NCBI GenBank assembly: GCA_903821975.1
Contig: CAIJNJ010000097.1
Coordinates: forward strand, 1 to 34,173
DNA: 34,173 nucleotides
Direction of reading: 5' to 3'
Source: an uncultured Bacteroidota bacterium
GTDB lineage: Bacteria > Bacteroidota > Bacteroidia > Chitinophagales > Chitinophagaceae
The notes beneath the pieces were generated by a model. It saw only the letters and a list, made by a program, of their open reading frames with translations, ran no database searches and was not told where the DNA came from. Below, piece after piece: positions 1 to 10,038 of the stretch (within the stretch, counting starts at the first letter, position 1; each line of letters starts with the position of its first letter). The translations under genes and the position numbers were made by a program.

Positions 1-129
1 AAATACATTCATTATTAAGCATTTTAAACATATATAGATTTGCTGCGTTTGCGGTTTAGTTCTTTGATCCTGCTCCGGATATTCTAATAAAGTGTGCGTA
101 AAATGTGATCTGCAATCGGTATTTTTTTA

Positions 130-138
130 TACTTTTGC
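130..138 (+). promoter_or_regulatory. Putative Bacteroidota -7 element TACTTTTGC upstream of carB
   Basis: Matches TAnnTTTG consensus; 75 bp upstream of the carB ATG; only a weak -33 candidate. Confidence 0.5.
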
Positions 139-212
139 ACCTCGGGCGTTGAGCCCGATTTTCATATCTGCTCATCGCGCGTTTTTTATTTTTTTACCTT
201 TTATTTTATTAA

Positions 213-3074
213 ATGCCTCGCGATCTTTCTATTAAAAGTGTGCTTATTATCGGTTCCGGTCCAATAGTTATCGGGCAAGCGTGTGAATTTGACTATTCCG
301 GCTCCCAGGCTGCAAGAAGTCTTAGGGAAGAAGGGATAAAAGTCATCCTCATCAATTCCAACCCGGCCACCATTATGACCGACCCAATAATGGCCGACAA
401 GGTATATTTATTACCGCTCACAGTAGAGAGCATAGAGCAGATACTTGAAGAAAATGAGATAGACGCTGTATTGCCTACTATGGGCGGACAAACAGCGCTG
501 AACCTGGCAAAAGAAGCTGATGAGCTTGGTGTTTGGGAACGATTCAATATCAGGCTCATTGGTGTGGACATCAAGGCCATAGACAAGGCCGAAGATCGCG
601 AACTGTTTCGCCGATGGATGATAGAATTGGGCGTTCCTGTTGCTGAAGCAAGAACCGCGAACTCATTACTGGAAGGAAAAGAATTTGCACAACAAATAGG
701 GTTACCAATTGTTATCCGTCCTTCGTTCACTCTCGGTGGCTCAGGCGGTGGCATAGTGATGCATAAAGATGAACTGGACGGTGCGCTGGAGCGCGGGCTC
801 ACTGCGTCTCCTATGCATGAAGTATTAGTAGAGCGGGCTGTACTGGGATGGAAGGAGTTTGAGCTGGAGTTACTGCGCGATATGAATGATAATGTCGTTA
901 TCATTTGTACCGTGGAAAACTTTGACCCCATGGGCATACATACCGGAGACAGTATCACTGTAGCACCGGCAATGACACTCAGCGATACGGCATTCCAACT
1001 AATGCGCAACACGGCAATTATGATGATGCGCGACCTCGGGAATTTTGCAGGTGGCTGTAATGTACAATTCGCATTGAACCCGGAAACTGAAGAGATCATC
1101 GCCATCGAAATAAATCCACGCGTAAGCCGCTCGTCTGCGCTTGCATCAAAAGCCACCGGCTACCCGATAGCGAAAATCGCAGCTAAGCTAGCTGTAGGCT
1201 ATACGCTTGATGAATTAAAGAACCAGATCACACAAACAACATCAGCCTATTTTGAGCCTGCACTTGATTATGTAATAGTAAAAATGCCGCGCTGGAACTT
1301 TGATAAATTCAAAGGAGCTGATGATACTTTGGGATTGCAAATGAAATCGGTAGGTGAAGTAATGGCCATTGGCCGCACATTTCCTGAAGCCTTGCAGAAG
1401 GCATGTCAGAGCCTTGAAAATAATGCCACAGGTTTGTCCTTTATCAGCACAAGTCGTTTACGCCCTGAAGAGTTGATCGATACACTCAAAAGGCCTACCT
1501 GGGACCGTATCTTTCGCATAAAGGAAGCAATGGCTGCCGGAGTATCTATCAAAACAATACGGGAGCTTACACAGATAGACCGCTGGTTTTTATACCAGAT
1601 ACAGGATATTGTAAACCTTGAAACAGAGATACGTAAATATAAACATCTTGAAAAACTGCCGGATGCGTTACTGCGCCAGGCAAAGCAAATGGGATTCGGT
1701 GATGAGCAAATTGCTGATCTCGTAAAGGATTGCACTGCCGAAGAGGTTTATGAACACAGGAAAGCTTTGGGAATAACTCGTGTATTCAAAATGGTAGATA
1801 CCTGCAGCGCAGAGTTTGAAGCCAAGACCCCATACTTCTACAGCACTTTTGAGCAAAAGCCCGTTTCCGGCCCTAAAACTGCGCAATCAGAAGAACTCTC
1901 TAACGAAAGTAAAATATCAACGAAGAAAAAGATCATCGTACTCGGTTCGGGACCTAACCGTATTGGCCAGGGCATTGAATTTGATTATTGCTGCACACAC
2001 GGATTAATGGCAATAAGAGAATGTGGTTATGAGTCGATAATGGTGAATTGCAATCCGGAAACTGTATCCACCGACTTTGATATAGCTGACAAACTGTATT
2101 TCGAACCCGTGTATTGGGAACATTTGTGGGAAATCGTAGAACATGAAAAGCCGGATGGCATTATTGTGCAACTTGGTGGGCAAACAGCTTTGAAGCTCGC
2201 AAAGCGCCTCCACGAAAAAGGGATAAAAATAATAGGCACTTCGTTTGACGATATGGATATTGCAGAAGACCGCGGCCGTTTCAGCGATACACTGAAAGAG
2301 CTGGGCATCCCGTATCCTAATTACGGCACAGCCTATACAACAGATGAAGCAATAGAAGTGGCAAAAGAAGTAGGTTACCCGGTATTGGTCCGCCCTTCTT
2401 ATGTACTCGGTGGCCAGCGCATGCGTATTGTTATTAACGACGATGAGCTGGAAAAAAGCGTTGTGAGCTTGCTCAAACACTTACCCGGGAATAAAATACT
2501 GATAGATCATTTCCTGGATCGCTGCCAGGAAGCAGAAGTAGATGCTATCTGTGACGGCGAGCAGGTGCATATAATGGGTATTATGGAACATATAGAGCCG
2601 GCAGGTATCCATAGCGGCGACAGTCATGCAGTACTGCCGGCTTTTAATCTTACACCGCTGATAGTAGATGAAATGGCGGATATAGCTAAAAAGATAGCGT
2701 TGCGTCTTAACATAAAAGGACTTATAAATATCCAGTACGCTATTAAAGACGGGAAAGTGTTTGTAATAGAAGCAAATCCACGTGCCAGTCGCACCACGCC
2801 ATTTATCGCAAAAGCATACGGCATACCGTACCTGAATATTGCTACAAAAGTGATGTTGGGAGAGCTGAAACTAAAAGATATCAAAGTGGTGCAAAAGCTT
2901 GATGGCTTTGCGGTAAAAGAACCTGTTTTCAGTTTCAATAAATTCCCGAATGTAAATAAAGAACTGGGCCCGGAAATGAAAAGCACAGGAGAAGCGATAC
3001 GGTTTATAAAAAATCTGCGTGACCCGTGGTTCCGGAACCTATACAAGGAGCGGAGCATGCACCTGAGCAAATAA
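213..3074 (+). CDS. carB: Carbamoyl-phosphate synthase large subunit (953 aa, lacks C-terminal MGS-like domain)
   Basis: ORF 213..3074; duplicated ATP-grasp halves ([23 protein letters not shown]... and [23 protein letters not shown]...), [20 protein letters not shown] and [16 protein letters not shown] motifs. Confidence 0.97.
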   Translation: MPRDLSIKSVLIIGSGPIVIGQACEFDYSGSQAARSLREEGIKVILINSNPATIMTDPIMADKVYLLPLTVESIEQILEENEIDAVLPTMGGQTALNLAKEADELGVWERFNIRLIGVDIKAIDKAEDRELFRRWMIELGVPVAEARTANSLLEGKEFAQQIGLPIVIRPSFTLGGSGGGIVMHKDELDGALERGLTASPMHEVLVERAVLGWKEFELELLRDMNDNVVIICTVENFDPMGIHTGDSITVAPAMTLSDTAFQLMRNTAIMMMRDLGNFAGGCNVQFALNPETEEIIAIEINPRVSRSSALASKATGYPIAKIAAKLAVGYTLDELKNQITQTTSAYFEPALDYVIVKMPRWNFDKFKGADDTLGLQMKSVGEVMAIGRTFPEALQKACQSLENNATGLSFISTSRLRPEELIDTLKRPTWDRIFRIKEAMAAGVSIKTIRELTQIDRWFLYQIQDIVNLETEIRKYKHLEKLPDALLRQAKQMGFGDEQIADLVKDCTAEEVYEHRKALGITRVFKMVDTCSAEFEAKTPYFYSTFEQKPVSGPKTAQSEELSNESKISTKKKIIVLGSGPNRIGQGIEFDYCCTHGLMAIRECGYESIMVNCNPETVSTDFDIADKLYFEPVYWEHLWEIVEHEKPDGIIVQLGGQTALKLAKRLHEKGIKIIGTSFDDMDIAEDRGRFSDTLKELGIPYPNYGTAYTTDEAIEVAKEVGYPVLVRPSYVLGGQRMRIVINDDELEKSVVSLLKHLPGNKILIDHFLDRCQEAEVDAICDGEQVHIMGIMEHIEPAGIHSGDSHAVLPAFNLTPLIVDEMADIAKKIALRLNIKGLINIQYAIKDGKVFVIEANPRASRTTPFIAKAYGIPYLNIATKVMLGELKLKDIKVVQKLDGFAVKEPVFSFNKFPNVNKELGPEMKSTGEAIRFIKNLRDPWFRNLYKERSMHLSK

Positions 3075-3082
3075 AATTTTTT

Positions 3083-4237
3083 ATGAAAAATATTGTATGC
3101 TTATTCACTTGTCTATTTGTTATCACAGCAGCTCATGCACAGATAACACTTGATACAAGTGCTTATCCTGCATCTGTAACAGGAACTGATAGCTTGATGG
3201 CGACAACCGTTTCTTCCTCATTTCCTTCTCTCGTCCCGGCAACTGATGGCATATGGGATATGAGTACTGTTACAGATTCTGCTACTATACTATATGCTTA
3301 TCGCGTGCCAACGACTACCTACCAATTTGCAGACAGTAATTTTTATAACTTTTCTTCCTTCAGCTACCAAGGGAATGTGCAGTCTTCTATTGTAATTGCG
3401 GGTATTATGGAATATGGAATTACCATACAAAAGGTCGGTTATAACATATCTACAATCACAAGTGGTATGACAGATAGCATAATAATCCCGGCCCAGGATA
3501 CATTATACTCATCGCCTCGAACTTTAATTGCATTCCCTGCCACTTATCACTCATCCTGGTCATCAGCTTATACTTTCGATCTTAAGTATCAGGTCTCAAT
3601 ATCACCTGTATATGATCATACACCAGGAGTTGTAAGAAGGTATGTTATTGAAAAGGACTCGGTAACCGGATGGGGGAAAATGAGGGTGAAAGATATGGCC
3701 GGCAGCCTGTCATCGTGGTTCAATGTGTTACAGGTACAGACAACAATTACAGGTACTGATAGTTTCTTTCTGAATGGAGCAGTGGCACCTGGTACACTAC
3801 TAAGTGACCTGGGCCTTGTTCAAGGACAAACAGATACCACCTACGAACAAAACTATTACCGTAAAGAAGAGGTTACGCCATTCGCAAACGTAAAGTATGC
3901 AAATGCTGCCTTTATAACACCAGTCAAGGCAACTACCCATGTACAGCGTCTGGATAATGTAGGTGTCTCTAACATAACCGGTAATCCAGATGTGCGTATT
4001 TACCCTAACCCGGTAACCGGCAACTCTGTGACAGTAGAATTGCCTGCTATCGGTGGCTTATGGACATATGAACTAACGGATATCATTGGCAAGAAAATTA
4101 CTTCGGGAGTATTAGAAACAAATAGCACTCATGCTCAACTATCTTTGCCATCTTCATTATCTCCCGGCGTTTACTATGTGAAATTATATAACGGCGGTAA
4201 GCAAACTTGTGTAAGGCCAATAGAAATAGCGAAATAA
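3083..4237 (+). CDS. Secreted protein with T9SS type A sorting domain
   Basis: Signal peptide MKNIVCLFTCLFVITAAHAQ from internal ATG at 3083 (ORF track start 3026 overlaps carB); C-terminal VRIYPNPV...GKKI...LSPGVYYVKLYNGGKQ. Confidence 0.85.
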   Translation: MKNIVCLFTCLFVITAAHAQITLDTSAYPASVTGTDSLMATTVSSSFPSLVPATDGIWDMSTVTDSATILYAYRVPTTTYQFADSNFYNFSSFSYQGNVQSSIVIAGIMEYGITIQKVGYNISTITSGMTDSIIIPAQDTLYSSPRTLIAFPATYHSSWSSAYTFDLKYQVSISPVYDHTPGVVRRYVIEKDSVTGWGKMRVKDMAGSLSSWFNVLQVQTTITGTDSFFLNGAVAPGTLLSDLGLVQGQTDTTYEQNYYRKEEVTPFANVKYANAAFITPVKATTHVQRLDNVGVSNITGNPDVRIYPNPVTGNSVTVELPAIGGLWTYELTDIIGKKITSGVLETNSTHAQLSLPSSLSPGVYYVKLYNGGKQTCVRPIEIAK

Positions 4238-4271
4238 TTTTCTTTAAAATTCTACTATTAAAATACTAACA

Positions 4272-4784
4272 ATGAAAACAAAAAAGCCGCAGGACACATT
4301 TGTGATCATGTCCGAATTGGTGCTGCCCAATGATACGAATACGCTTGGTAACCTTATGGGAGGAAAACTGATGCACTGGATGGACATTGCCGCTGCAATA
4401 GCATCTCAAAAGCACTGCAATTGCCCGGTGGTAACTGCCTCCGTAGACAATGTGTCGTTTACCAACCCTATAAAACTAGGCAACCTGCTTACCATAGAAG
4501 CCAAGCTCACACGTTCGTTCAATACTTCTATGGAAGTATACCTGCGAGTATGGGGCGAAGACCTTTCGGCACAGTACAAGTATCTCTCAAACGAGGCATA
4601 TATGACCTTCGTCGCACTGGATCCTAATGGAAAACCCCATAAAGTACCGGAACTGGTACCCGAAACAGACCTGGAACAAAAAATGTATGAAGGCGCATTA
4701 CGCCGCAGGCAGTTGCGCTTAATACTTGGCGGCAAAATGAAAACAGAAGATGCCGGCGAATTAAGGGCGCTGTTTATTAAGTAG
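4272..4784 (+). CDS. Acyl-CoA thioesterase (hotdog fold)
   Basis: LVLPNDTNTLGNLMGGKLMHWMDIAAAIASQKHC and TASVDNVSFTNPIKLGNLLTIEAKL are typical of the YciA/BFIT-like thioesterase family. Confidence 0.9.
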   Translation: MKTKKPQDTFVIMSELVLPNDTNTLGNLMGGKLMHWMDIAAAIASQKHCNCPVVTASVDNVSFTNPIKLGNLLTIEAKLTRSFNTSMEVYLRVWGEDLSAQYKYLSNEAYMTFVALDPNGKPHKVPELVPETDLEQKMYEGALRRRQLRLILGGKMKTEDAGELRALFIK

Positions 4785-4804
4785 ATTTGTAGAAAGTAAG
4801 GTAC

Positions 4805-6091
4805 ATGATAACATTAGATAGAAAATCACCTCCAGGGATTCACGACGCAGTAGAGTTTGAATATAAGCTGCCGCCAATACAAAAAGAAAAATTAGATAAC
4901 GGGTTGCCACTATACTGGCTTGATGCCGGCGTACAGGATGTAGTGCAGATCGATTGGGTGTTCCCTGCGGGTCTGTGGTATGAGCAAAAACCTTCTGTGG
5001 CACATGCTACAGCAGGCTTGCTAAAAAACGGCACTTCAAAATACACAGCGGAACAAATACATGAGGCGCTTGAATTTTATGGGGCGCAGTTAAAGGTGAA
5101 TGCAGGTAATGACTATGCTACGATCACCTTGTACTCCCTTACCAAACATCTGCCTGATCTGTTGCCTATGGTATTCGAGATCATAACAGATGCTACATTC
5201 CCGGAGAGCGAGGTTACTATACATAAGCACAATGCGATCCAGAAATTACTGGTAAACCTGCGCCAGTGTGAATTTGTAGCCAACCAACAAATAGACGCTT
5301 CTTTATTCGGCGCTTCCCATCCATATGGCCGCTACTCTAAAAAAGAGAATATTGAAGCTCTTACACGTGAAGACCTGATAAGCTTTTACCAAACCCATTA
5401 TGGCCTTGCGAATATGCGCATGTTTATGGCAGGAAAGGTGGGTAAAAACGATGTAAAATGTATCAATGATATTTTCGGGAAAGGTACCTTCGAAAAAAAG
5501 AATAGCCCTAAGGCTGATTTCCTGGTGCAACCTTCCGAACAAAGGATCAATAAAATAAATAACGACCCGAATGGTGTACAGGGCGCAATAAGGATCGGTA
5601 GATTATTCCCTAACCGGCACCACCCTGACTACTCACCAATGGTAGTACTCAATACCTTATTCGGCGGCTATTTTGGGTCGCGGCTAATGAGCAATATCAG
5701 GGAAGAGAAGGGATACACTTATGGCATCTATAGCTCATTATCCCCGGAAGTAAGTGGTGGTTCGCTAGTCATTCATACAGAAACGGGAAGAGCTGTTGTA
5801 GATGACGCGATCAAGGAAGTATATCACGAGATGGAAGTTCTTTGTAATGAAGTGGCTTCAGAAGATGAGTTACTGCTTGTAAAGAACTATTTACTAGGCG
5901 GGCTGCTTGCAGACCTGGATGGGCCCTTCTCTATCCTGCAACGCTGGCGCACGCTTATTTTAAACGGCTTTGAGGAAGATTATTTTAACAACAACATCAA
6001 CATATACAAAACAGTAACTGCAAAAGAATTACAGTTACTCGCACAGAAGTATTTTGATAAAAATGCTTTTCACGAAGTGGTTGTTATCTAA
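4805..6091 (+). CDS. M16 family peptidase homologue, probably non-catalytic
   Basis: M16 fold motifs, e.g. LFGGYFGSRLMSNIREEKGYTYGIYSS; the HxxEH zinc motif position reads VAHATAGLLKNGT. Confidence 0.85.
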   Translation: MITLDRKSPPGIHDAVEFEYKLPPIQKEKLDNGLPLYWLDAGVQDVVQIDWVFPAGLWYEQKPSVAHATAGLLKNGTSKYTAEQIHEALEFYGAQLKVNAGNDYATITLYSLTKHLPDLLPMVFEIITDATFPESEVTIHKHNAIQKLLVNLRQCEFVANQQIDASLFGASHPYGRYSKKENIEALTREDLISFYQTHYGLANMRMFMAGKVGKNDVKCINDIFGKGTFEKKNSPKADFLVQPSEQRINKINNDPNGVQGAIRIGRLFPNRHHPDYSPMVVLNTLFGGYFGSRLMSNIREEKGYTYGIYSSLSPEVSGGSLVIHTETGRAVVDDAIKEVYHEMEVLCNEVASEDELLLVKNYLLGGLLADLDGPFSILQRWRTLILNGFEEDYFNNNINIYKTVTAKELQLLAQKYFDKNAFHEVVVI

Positions 6092-6094
6092 ATT

Positions 6095-6127
6095 AAAATG
6101 GGCGGTCTAGTAAAGACCGCCCATTTT
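6095..6127. terminator. Bidirectional intrinsic terminator between convergent genes
   Basis: AAAATGGGCGGTCT-agtaa-AGACCGCCCATTTT, perfect 14-bp stem with A/T flanks. Confidence 0.92.
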
Positions 6128-6146
6128 ATATAATACCTGTGAATTA

Positions 6147-6767
6147 CTATTCTTCTGTTTTCTTTTTCTTAGCTGCTTTTTTTGCAGGTTTTTCTTCACC
6201 TTCTTCAGTTGCTTCGCCTTCTGCCTTTTTCTTGGCTACCTTTTTCTTAGGTTTTTCTTCGCCTTCTACGGTGGTCTCTTCAGCTTTTTTAGCCTTTGCT
6301 TTTTTAGCAGGTTTATCTTCTATTTTTTCTTCAGCCGCTACCTCTGCTACAGGTTCAGCAACTTCATCAGTTTGCTGCTCAAACTTAAGGAGATCATTTG
6401 CTTTGAGGACATCATACCACTTCAGCATCTTCTTCATATCACTCACATATACACGCTCCTGATCAAACTCAGGGAATATGGTAGTGAAGTACTGCTTGAT
6501 AGCATTGTTGTCCGCTTTGCCCGCATCAACCAAAGGTATTTTGGTCTCATGCTCCTGCATTTTCTGAAACACATTGTGCAGGCGCACATTATCTCCTGTA
6601 GTATAAACTTCAATACTTTCCAGCGGTGTTACATTATGCTGGCGTGCCGAAATGAATTTCGTTGTCTTATCGGCCACGTTGCGCACAATAGCGCCATCGC
6701 TCTTTGTGGTTATTAATTGGTAAAGTCCGCCGAGGCCTGTTACTGCTACTATTTCTCTGTATTCCAT
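6147..6767 (-). CDS. DUF5606-like protein with Lys/Ala/Glu-rich C-terminal tail
   Basis: Start re-assigned to MEYREIVAVTGLGGLYQLITTKSDGAIVRN (ORF track start 6959 overlaps dcd); tail KKAKAKKAEETTVEGEEKPKKKVAKKKAEGEATEEGEEKPAKKAAKKKKTEE. Confidence 0.8.
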   Translation of the reverse strand: MEYREIVAVTGLGGLYQLITTKSDGAIVRNVADKTTKFISARQHNVTPLESIEVYTTGDNVRLHNVFQKMQEHETKIPLVDAGKADNNAIKQYFTTIFPEFDQERVYVSDMKKMLKWYDVLKANDLLKFEQQTDEVAEPVAEVAAEEKIEDKPAKKAKAKKAEETTVEGEEKPKKKVAKKKAEGEATEEGEEKPAKKAAKKKKTEE

Positions 6768-6787
6768 AAACATTCTTAAAAGGGGAG

Positions 6788-6795
6788 CAAAAATA
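6788..6795 (-). promoter_or_regulatory. Putative -7 element (TATTTTTG on minus strand) for the DUF5606-like gene
   Basis: CAAAAATA on plus strand = TATTTTTG on minus, about 20 bp upstream of the re-assigned start. Confidence 0.5.
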
Positions 6796-6900
6796 TAATT
6801 TTTAAGGTAATTAACCCGCAATTTTTCATTGAAATTTAATTTATATAACGAAATCAGGCAAAGTTTATCCACATGCGATGATGAAAGGTGATGTTTATTA

Positions 6901-6909
6901 TATATTTGC
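6901..6909 (+). promoter_or_regulatory. Putative -7 element TATATTTGC directly upstream of dcd ATG
   Basis: Exact TAnnTTTG match ending 4 bp before the ATG at 6913. Confidence 0.55.
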
Positions 6910-6912
6910 CGC

Positions 6913-7449
6913 ATGATACTCTCTGATTCACGCATACTTGAAGAAATAGAAAAGGGCACTATTGTTATTGAGCCTTATGACCGTTCCAATCTTGGTTCTA
7001 ACTCTTACGATGTGCATTTGGGCAAGTACCTTGCTATGTATAACGATACTATGCTCGACGCACGCAAGCACAACACGATATCACATTTCGAGATACCTGA
7101 AGAAGGATATGTACTACTGCCCGGTTATTTGTATTTAGGTGTAACAGAAGAATATACAGAAACACATGCCCATGTGCCATTCCTGGAAGGTAAATCATCT
7201 ACCGGCAGGCTGGGTATAGATATACATGCTACGGCAGGTAAAGGCGATGTAGGCTTCTGCAACGCATGGACACTGGAAATATCCTGTGTTCAACCGGTAC
7301 GCGTATATGCAGGAATGCCAATAGGTCAACTCATCTACTTCCCCGCAGAGGGAGAAGTACTTAATAAGTACAATAAGAAGGAAGGCGCTAAGTACACAGG
7401 CCGCACAAATAAGCCTGTAGAAAGCATGATGTGGAAAAACAAGTTTTAA
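6913..7449 (+). CDS. dcd: dCTP deaminase
   Basis: MILSDSRILEEIEKGTIVIEPYDRSNLGSNSYDVHLG and FLEGKSSTGRLGIDIHATAGKGDVGFCNAWTLEISC. Confidence 0.95.
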   Translation: MILSDSRILEEIEKGTIVIEPYDRSNLGSNSYDVHLGKYLAMYNDTMLDARKHNTISHFEIPEEGYVLLPGYLYLGVTEEYTETHAHVPFLEGKSSTGRLGIDIHATAGKGDVGFCNAWTLEISCVQPVRVYAGMPIGQLIYFPAEGEVLNKYNKKEGAKYTGRTNKPVESMMWKNKF

Positions 7450-7453
7450 GTCC

Positions 7454-7912
7454 TTACCATTTTATTCCCGAGCGTATATCCTGTTTGCCTTCATAATTTA
7501 CCGGTACGGTAAGGAAAACGCCATGCCTTCCGGCTTTTACTGTACCGGAAAGTTTTACATCCACTTCGCTGTTCATGAGCAGTTGCAGTACATTGGGAAT
7601 TACACTCTTCAGATCAACATTCAGCATTACCGGCATTGAAAATGTGTCCAGGCCCGGAACGGCAAAATGATCAGTCACCAGCATTTTCCCAAGCTTATTG
7701 CCATTAATGAATACGTCGACATCGGCGTCTTTTAAACGCATACCATAATTATTGGGATTATACAGGCGAAGGTCGAGTGATATTTCTGTTTGCTGAAGGT
7801 TCGCCTGCCTTAGCTTAAAATTTTGTATGTTCTGATACACAAGTTCTTTCGGTTGCCTGCAAGCCGACGTTATCAAAATAAGTATGAAGACTAAGTAATA
7901 TTTTGTTTTCAT
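7454..7912 (-). CDS. LEA type 2-like (LEA14) lipoprotein
   Basis: Lipobox-like LITSAC; LDLRLYNPNNYGMRLKDADVDVFINGNKLG typical of LEA14/WHy domain. Confidence 0.8.
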   Translation of the reverse strand: MKTKYYLVFILILITSACRQPKELVYQNIQNFKLRQANLQQTEISLDLRLYNPNNYGMRLKDADVDVFINGNKLGKMLVTDHFAVPGLDTFSMPVMLNVDLKSVIPNVLQLLMNSEVDVKLSGTVKAGRHGVFLTVPVNYEGKQDIRSGIKW

Positions 7913-8129
7913 TGTTATTGTTCCCCGGAAAATATACTAAGGTATGAACCCTAAGTTTATCGGGCCGTGCATACTTGTATTTCTTTGAATCAGCAATATA
8001 ATCAGCACAAAAATGAACTTCTGATTAATAAGATTTTTTTGTAATAAATATTTTCAGAAAAGACTAACATTGTGATAGTATTCTTCGTCAATATTACGAA
8101 CCGAATTCCTTAACCAAAAAAACTTAAGT

Positions 8130-9962
8130 ATGAAAAAGAAATTATTACTCTCGGCTATTTTCATTGCCATGCTTCCTTTTTTCAGACCGGAAAAAGCAAA
8201 TGCACAGATCACAGGGGTGTCAGTCAGTGTTACTGACTCGGTAATGACCTATTGTGTGCTACCCAATCCGGCCCAGATCGCTGCCTGGGGCACACTCACA
8301 GGTACCGTAACGGCGACGACAAACACAGTAAGCGTCTACATCAATTTTGGCGATGGTTCTGATACATCATTTAATGTTAGTGCAACCACTGGAAGTCCGG
8401 GATATTTTTATCCGTTCGTTAATCATACCTATACTTTGCCGGGCACATACGCACCATACGTTCTGGCTACTGCCTATGGGGGAGTTACCGGTAGTGCCAG
8501 TGCTACACCGCTGACCTTTTCGAATAGCTGCGCGCAATTGCAAGGCAAACTCTATATTGATGCCAATAGCAACTGTACACCGGATGCGGGAGAAGTAGGG
8601 GTAGCTTATGTGCCGCTTTGGGTTGTTAATGCAGCAACACCAACCGATACAATGTGGGGTGGGTTTACAGACGATACCGGTTACTATTCTATAGACCTGG
8701 TACCCGGCACTTATTCAATTCTTGCCAATAGTGTATCTTATTCGGGATGGTACTGGTGGGGATGGTATGGCAGTAATATTACACCTACTACTTGTCCGGC
8801 ATTAGGTGTTTACACGCTTACAGCAGCAGCAAGTACTAACTATACTGAAAATTTCGCTTTTGCATGCACCACAGCAGTTGATACCGTTGATGTGCAGGCT
8901 GGTATCTGGGACGGAGAAATTGTACGTGGTGATACAACGTGGCTAGCGGTTTGGGCCGGTAATTGGTGGTGGTATTGGGACTATACCTGTAGCAGCCTTT
9001 CTTCTACCATTACACTTACACTCAATTCGCATCTTCATTACGCGGGTGTATCTTATGGTCCCACACCAACAAGTGTCTCAGGGAGCACTGTAACATGGGA
9101 CTACTCTTCCAGCTCCGACCTTTTCGGTTTCTGGTCAGAGATCCGTGTTTACTGCGATACTACCACAACCATAGGTGAAACACTGTGTAATACTGTTTAT
9201 GCAACACCTACCGCTTTATTTGATCCAAACCATGCGAATAATACGGCTGACATGTGTGACATTGTACGTGCTTCCTGGGATCCGAATGAGTTATCAGTTT
9301 CCCCTCAGGGAACGGGTACTCCGGGTTATATTGTTAATGAAACACCGCTTAGCTACAATGTACGCTTCCAGAATACCGGTACAGCCCCAGCCAATAACAT
9401 TACGGTTAATGATACCCTGAGCACAAATGTTGATATGAATACGCTGCATGTGATCAAATCGAGTGCACCGGTAGAAATATATGTAACAGGCAATATTGTT
9501 AAGTTCAGGTTCAGCAATATCAACCTGCCGGATAGTGCTTCTAATCCAAGCGGCAGTATAGGCTCTATAGTATTTGGTGTACAGCCTAAGCCGGGCCTTG
9601 CACCTAATACACCAATACCTAATAGTGCAAGCATTTATTTCGACTATAATCCGCCTGTTATTACCAACAGTGTATTAAACACGATAAATAATACTACCGG
9701 AGTACAGCATTTGTCGACACCGGCAATGACAGCAATCGTATATCCTAACCCGGCCGACGACCTGGTATATGCAAAAACCAATGACAAATCGGATTTTACG
9801 ATGACAATGATTGATCTGTTAGGCCGCACAGTTGCAACTGATAAGAGTGTTAGTGGCAGCGCAGTGGTAAGTACACATAGCTTACCTACCGGGCTGTATA
9901 TTGTGACACTAACCAATAACGCAGGAAAAGTGCTGGAGACTAAGATAACCGTACAGCACTAA
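8130..9962 (+). CDS. Large secreted protein with SdrD-B/CnaB-like and DUF11/DUF7619-like repeat regions and a T9SS C-terminal domain
   Basis: Signal peptide; GKLYIDANSNCTPDAGEVGVAYVPL; DPNELSVSPQGTG...LSYNVRFQNTGTAPANNITVNDTLS; C-terminal AIVYPNPADDLVYAK...LPTGLYIVTLTNNAGKVLETKITV. Confidence 0.85.
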   Translation: MKKKLLLSAIFIAMLPFFRPEKANAQITGVSVSVTDSVMTYCVLPNPAQIAAWGTLTGTVTATTNTVSVYINFGDGSDTSFNVSATTGSPGYFYPFVNHTYTLPGTYAPYVLATAYGGVTGSASATPLTFSNSCAQLQGKLYIDANSNCTPDAGEVGVAYVPLWVVNAATPTDTMWGGFTDDTGYYSIDLVPGTYSILANSVSYSGWYWWGWYGSNITPTTCPALGVYTLTAAASTNYTENFAFACTTAVDTVDVQAGIWDGEIVRGDTTWLAVWAGNWWWYWDYTCSSLSSTITLTLNSHLHYAGVSYGPTPTSVSGSTVTWDYSSSSDLFGFWSEIRVYCDTTTTIGETLCNTVYATPTALFDPNHANNTADMCDIVRASWDPNELSVSPQGTGTPGYIVNETPLSYNVRFQNTGTAPANNITVNDTLSTNVDMNTLHVIKSSAPVEIYVTGNIVKFRFSNINLPDSASNPSGSIGSIVFGVQPKPGLAPNTPIPNSASIYFDYNPPVITNSVLNTINNTTGVQHLSTPAMTAIVYPNPADDLVYAKTNDKSDFTMTMIDLLGRTVATDKSVSGSAVVSTHSLPTGLYIVTLTNNAGKVLETKITVQH

Positions 9963-9975
9963 ATAATAAATAATT

Positions 9976-10015
9976 AAAATAGAGAATGCCCCTTATCTGG
10001 GGCGTTCTCTATTTT
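9976..10015. terminator. Bidirectional intrinsic terminator
   Basis: AAAATAGAGAATGCCCC-ttatct-GGGGCGTTCTCTATTTT, 17-bp stem with one G-U wobble, between convergent genes. Confidence 0.92.
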
Positions 10016-10038
10016 ATAGATAGCTATCAGATCTCGTT

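Noticed and set aside
293-1156. 287-aa minus-strand ORF
   Set aside because: Entirely antisense to carB with low-complexity Ser-rich translation; shadow ORF.
3026-3074. carB truncated by frameshift
   Set aside because: The ORF ends cleanly after a complete second ATP-grasp region, with no MGS-like sequence in the other frames before the next gene.
3026-3082. Annotated ORF start overlapping carB
   Set aside because: The signal peptide begins at ATG 3083, so the upstream extension is unlikely to be coding.
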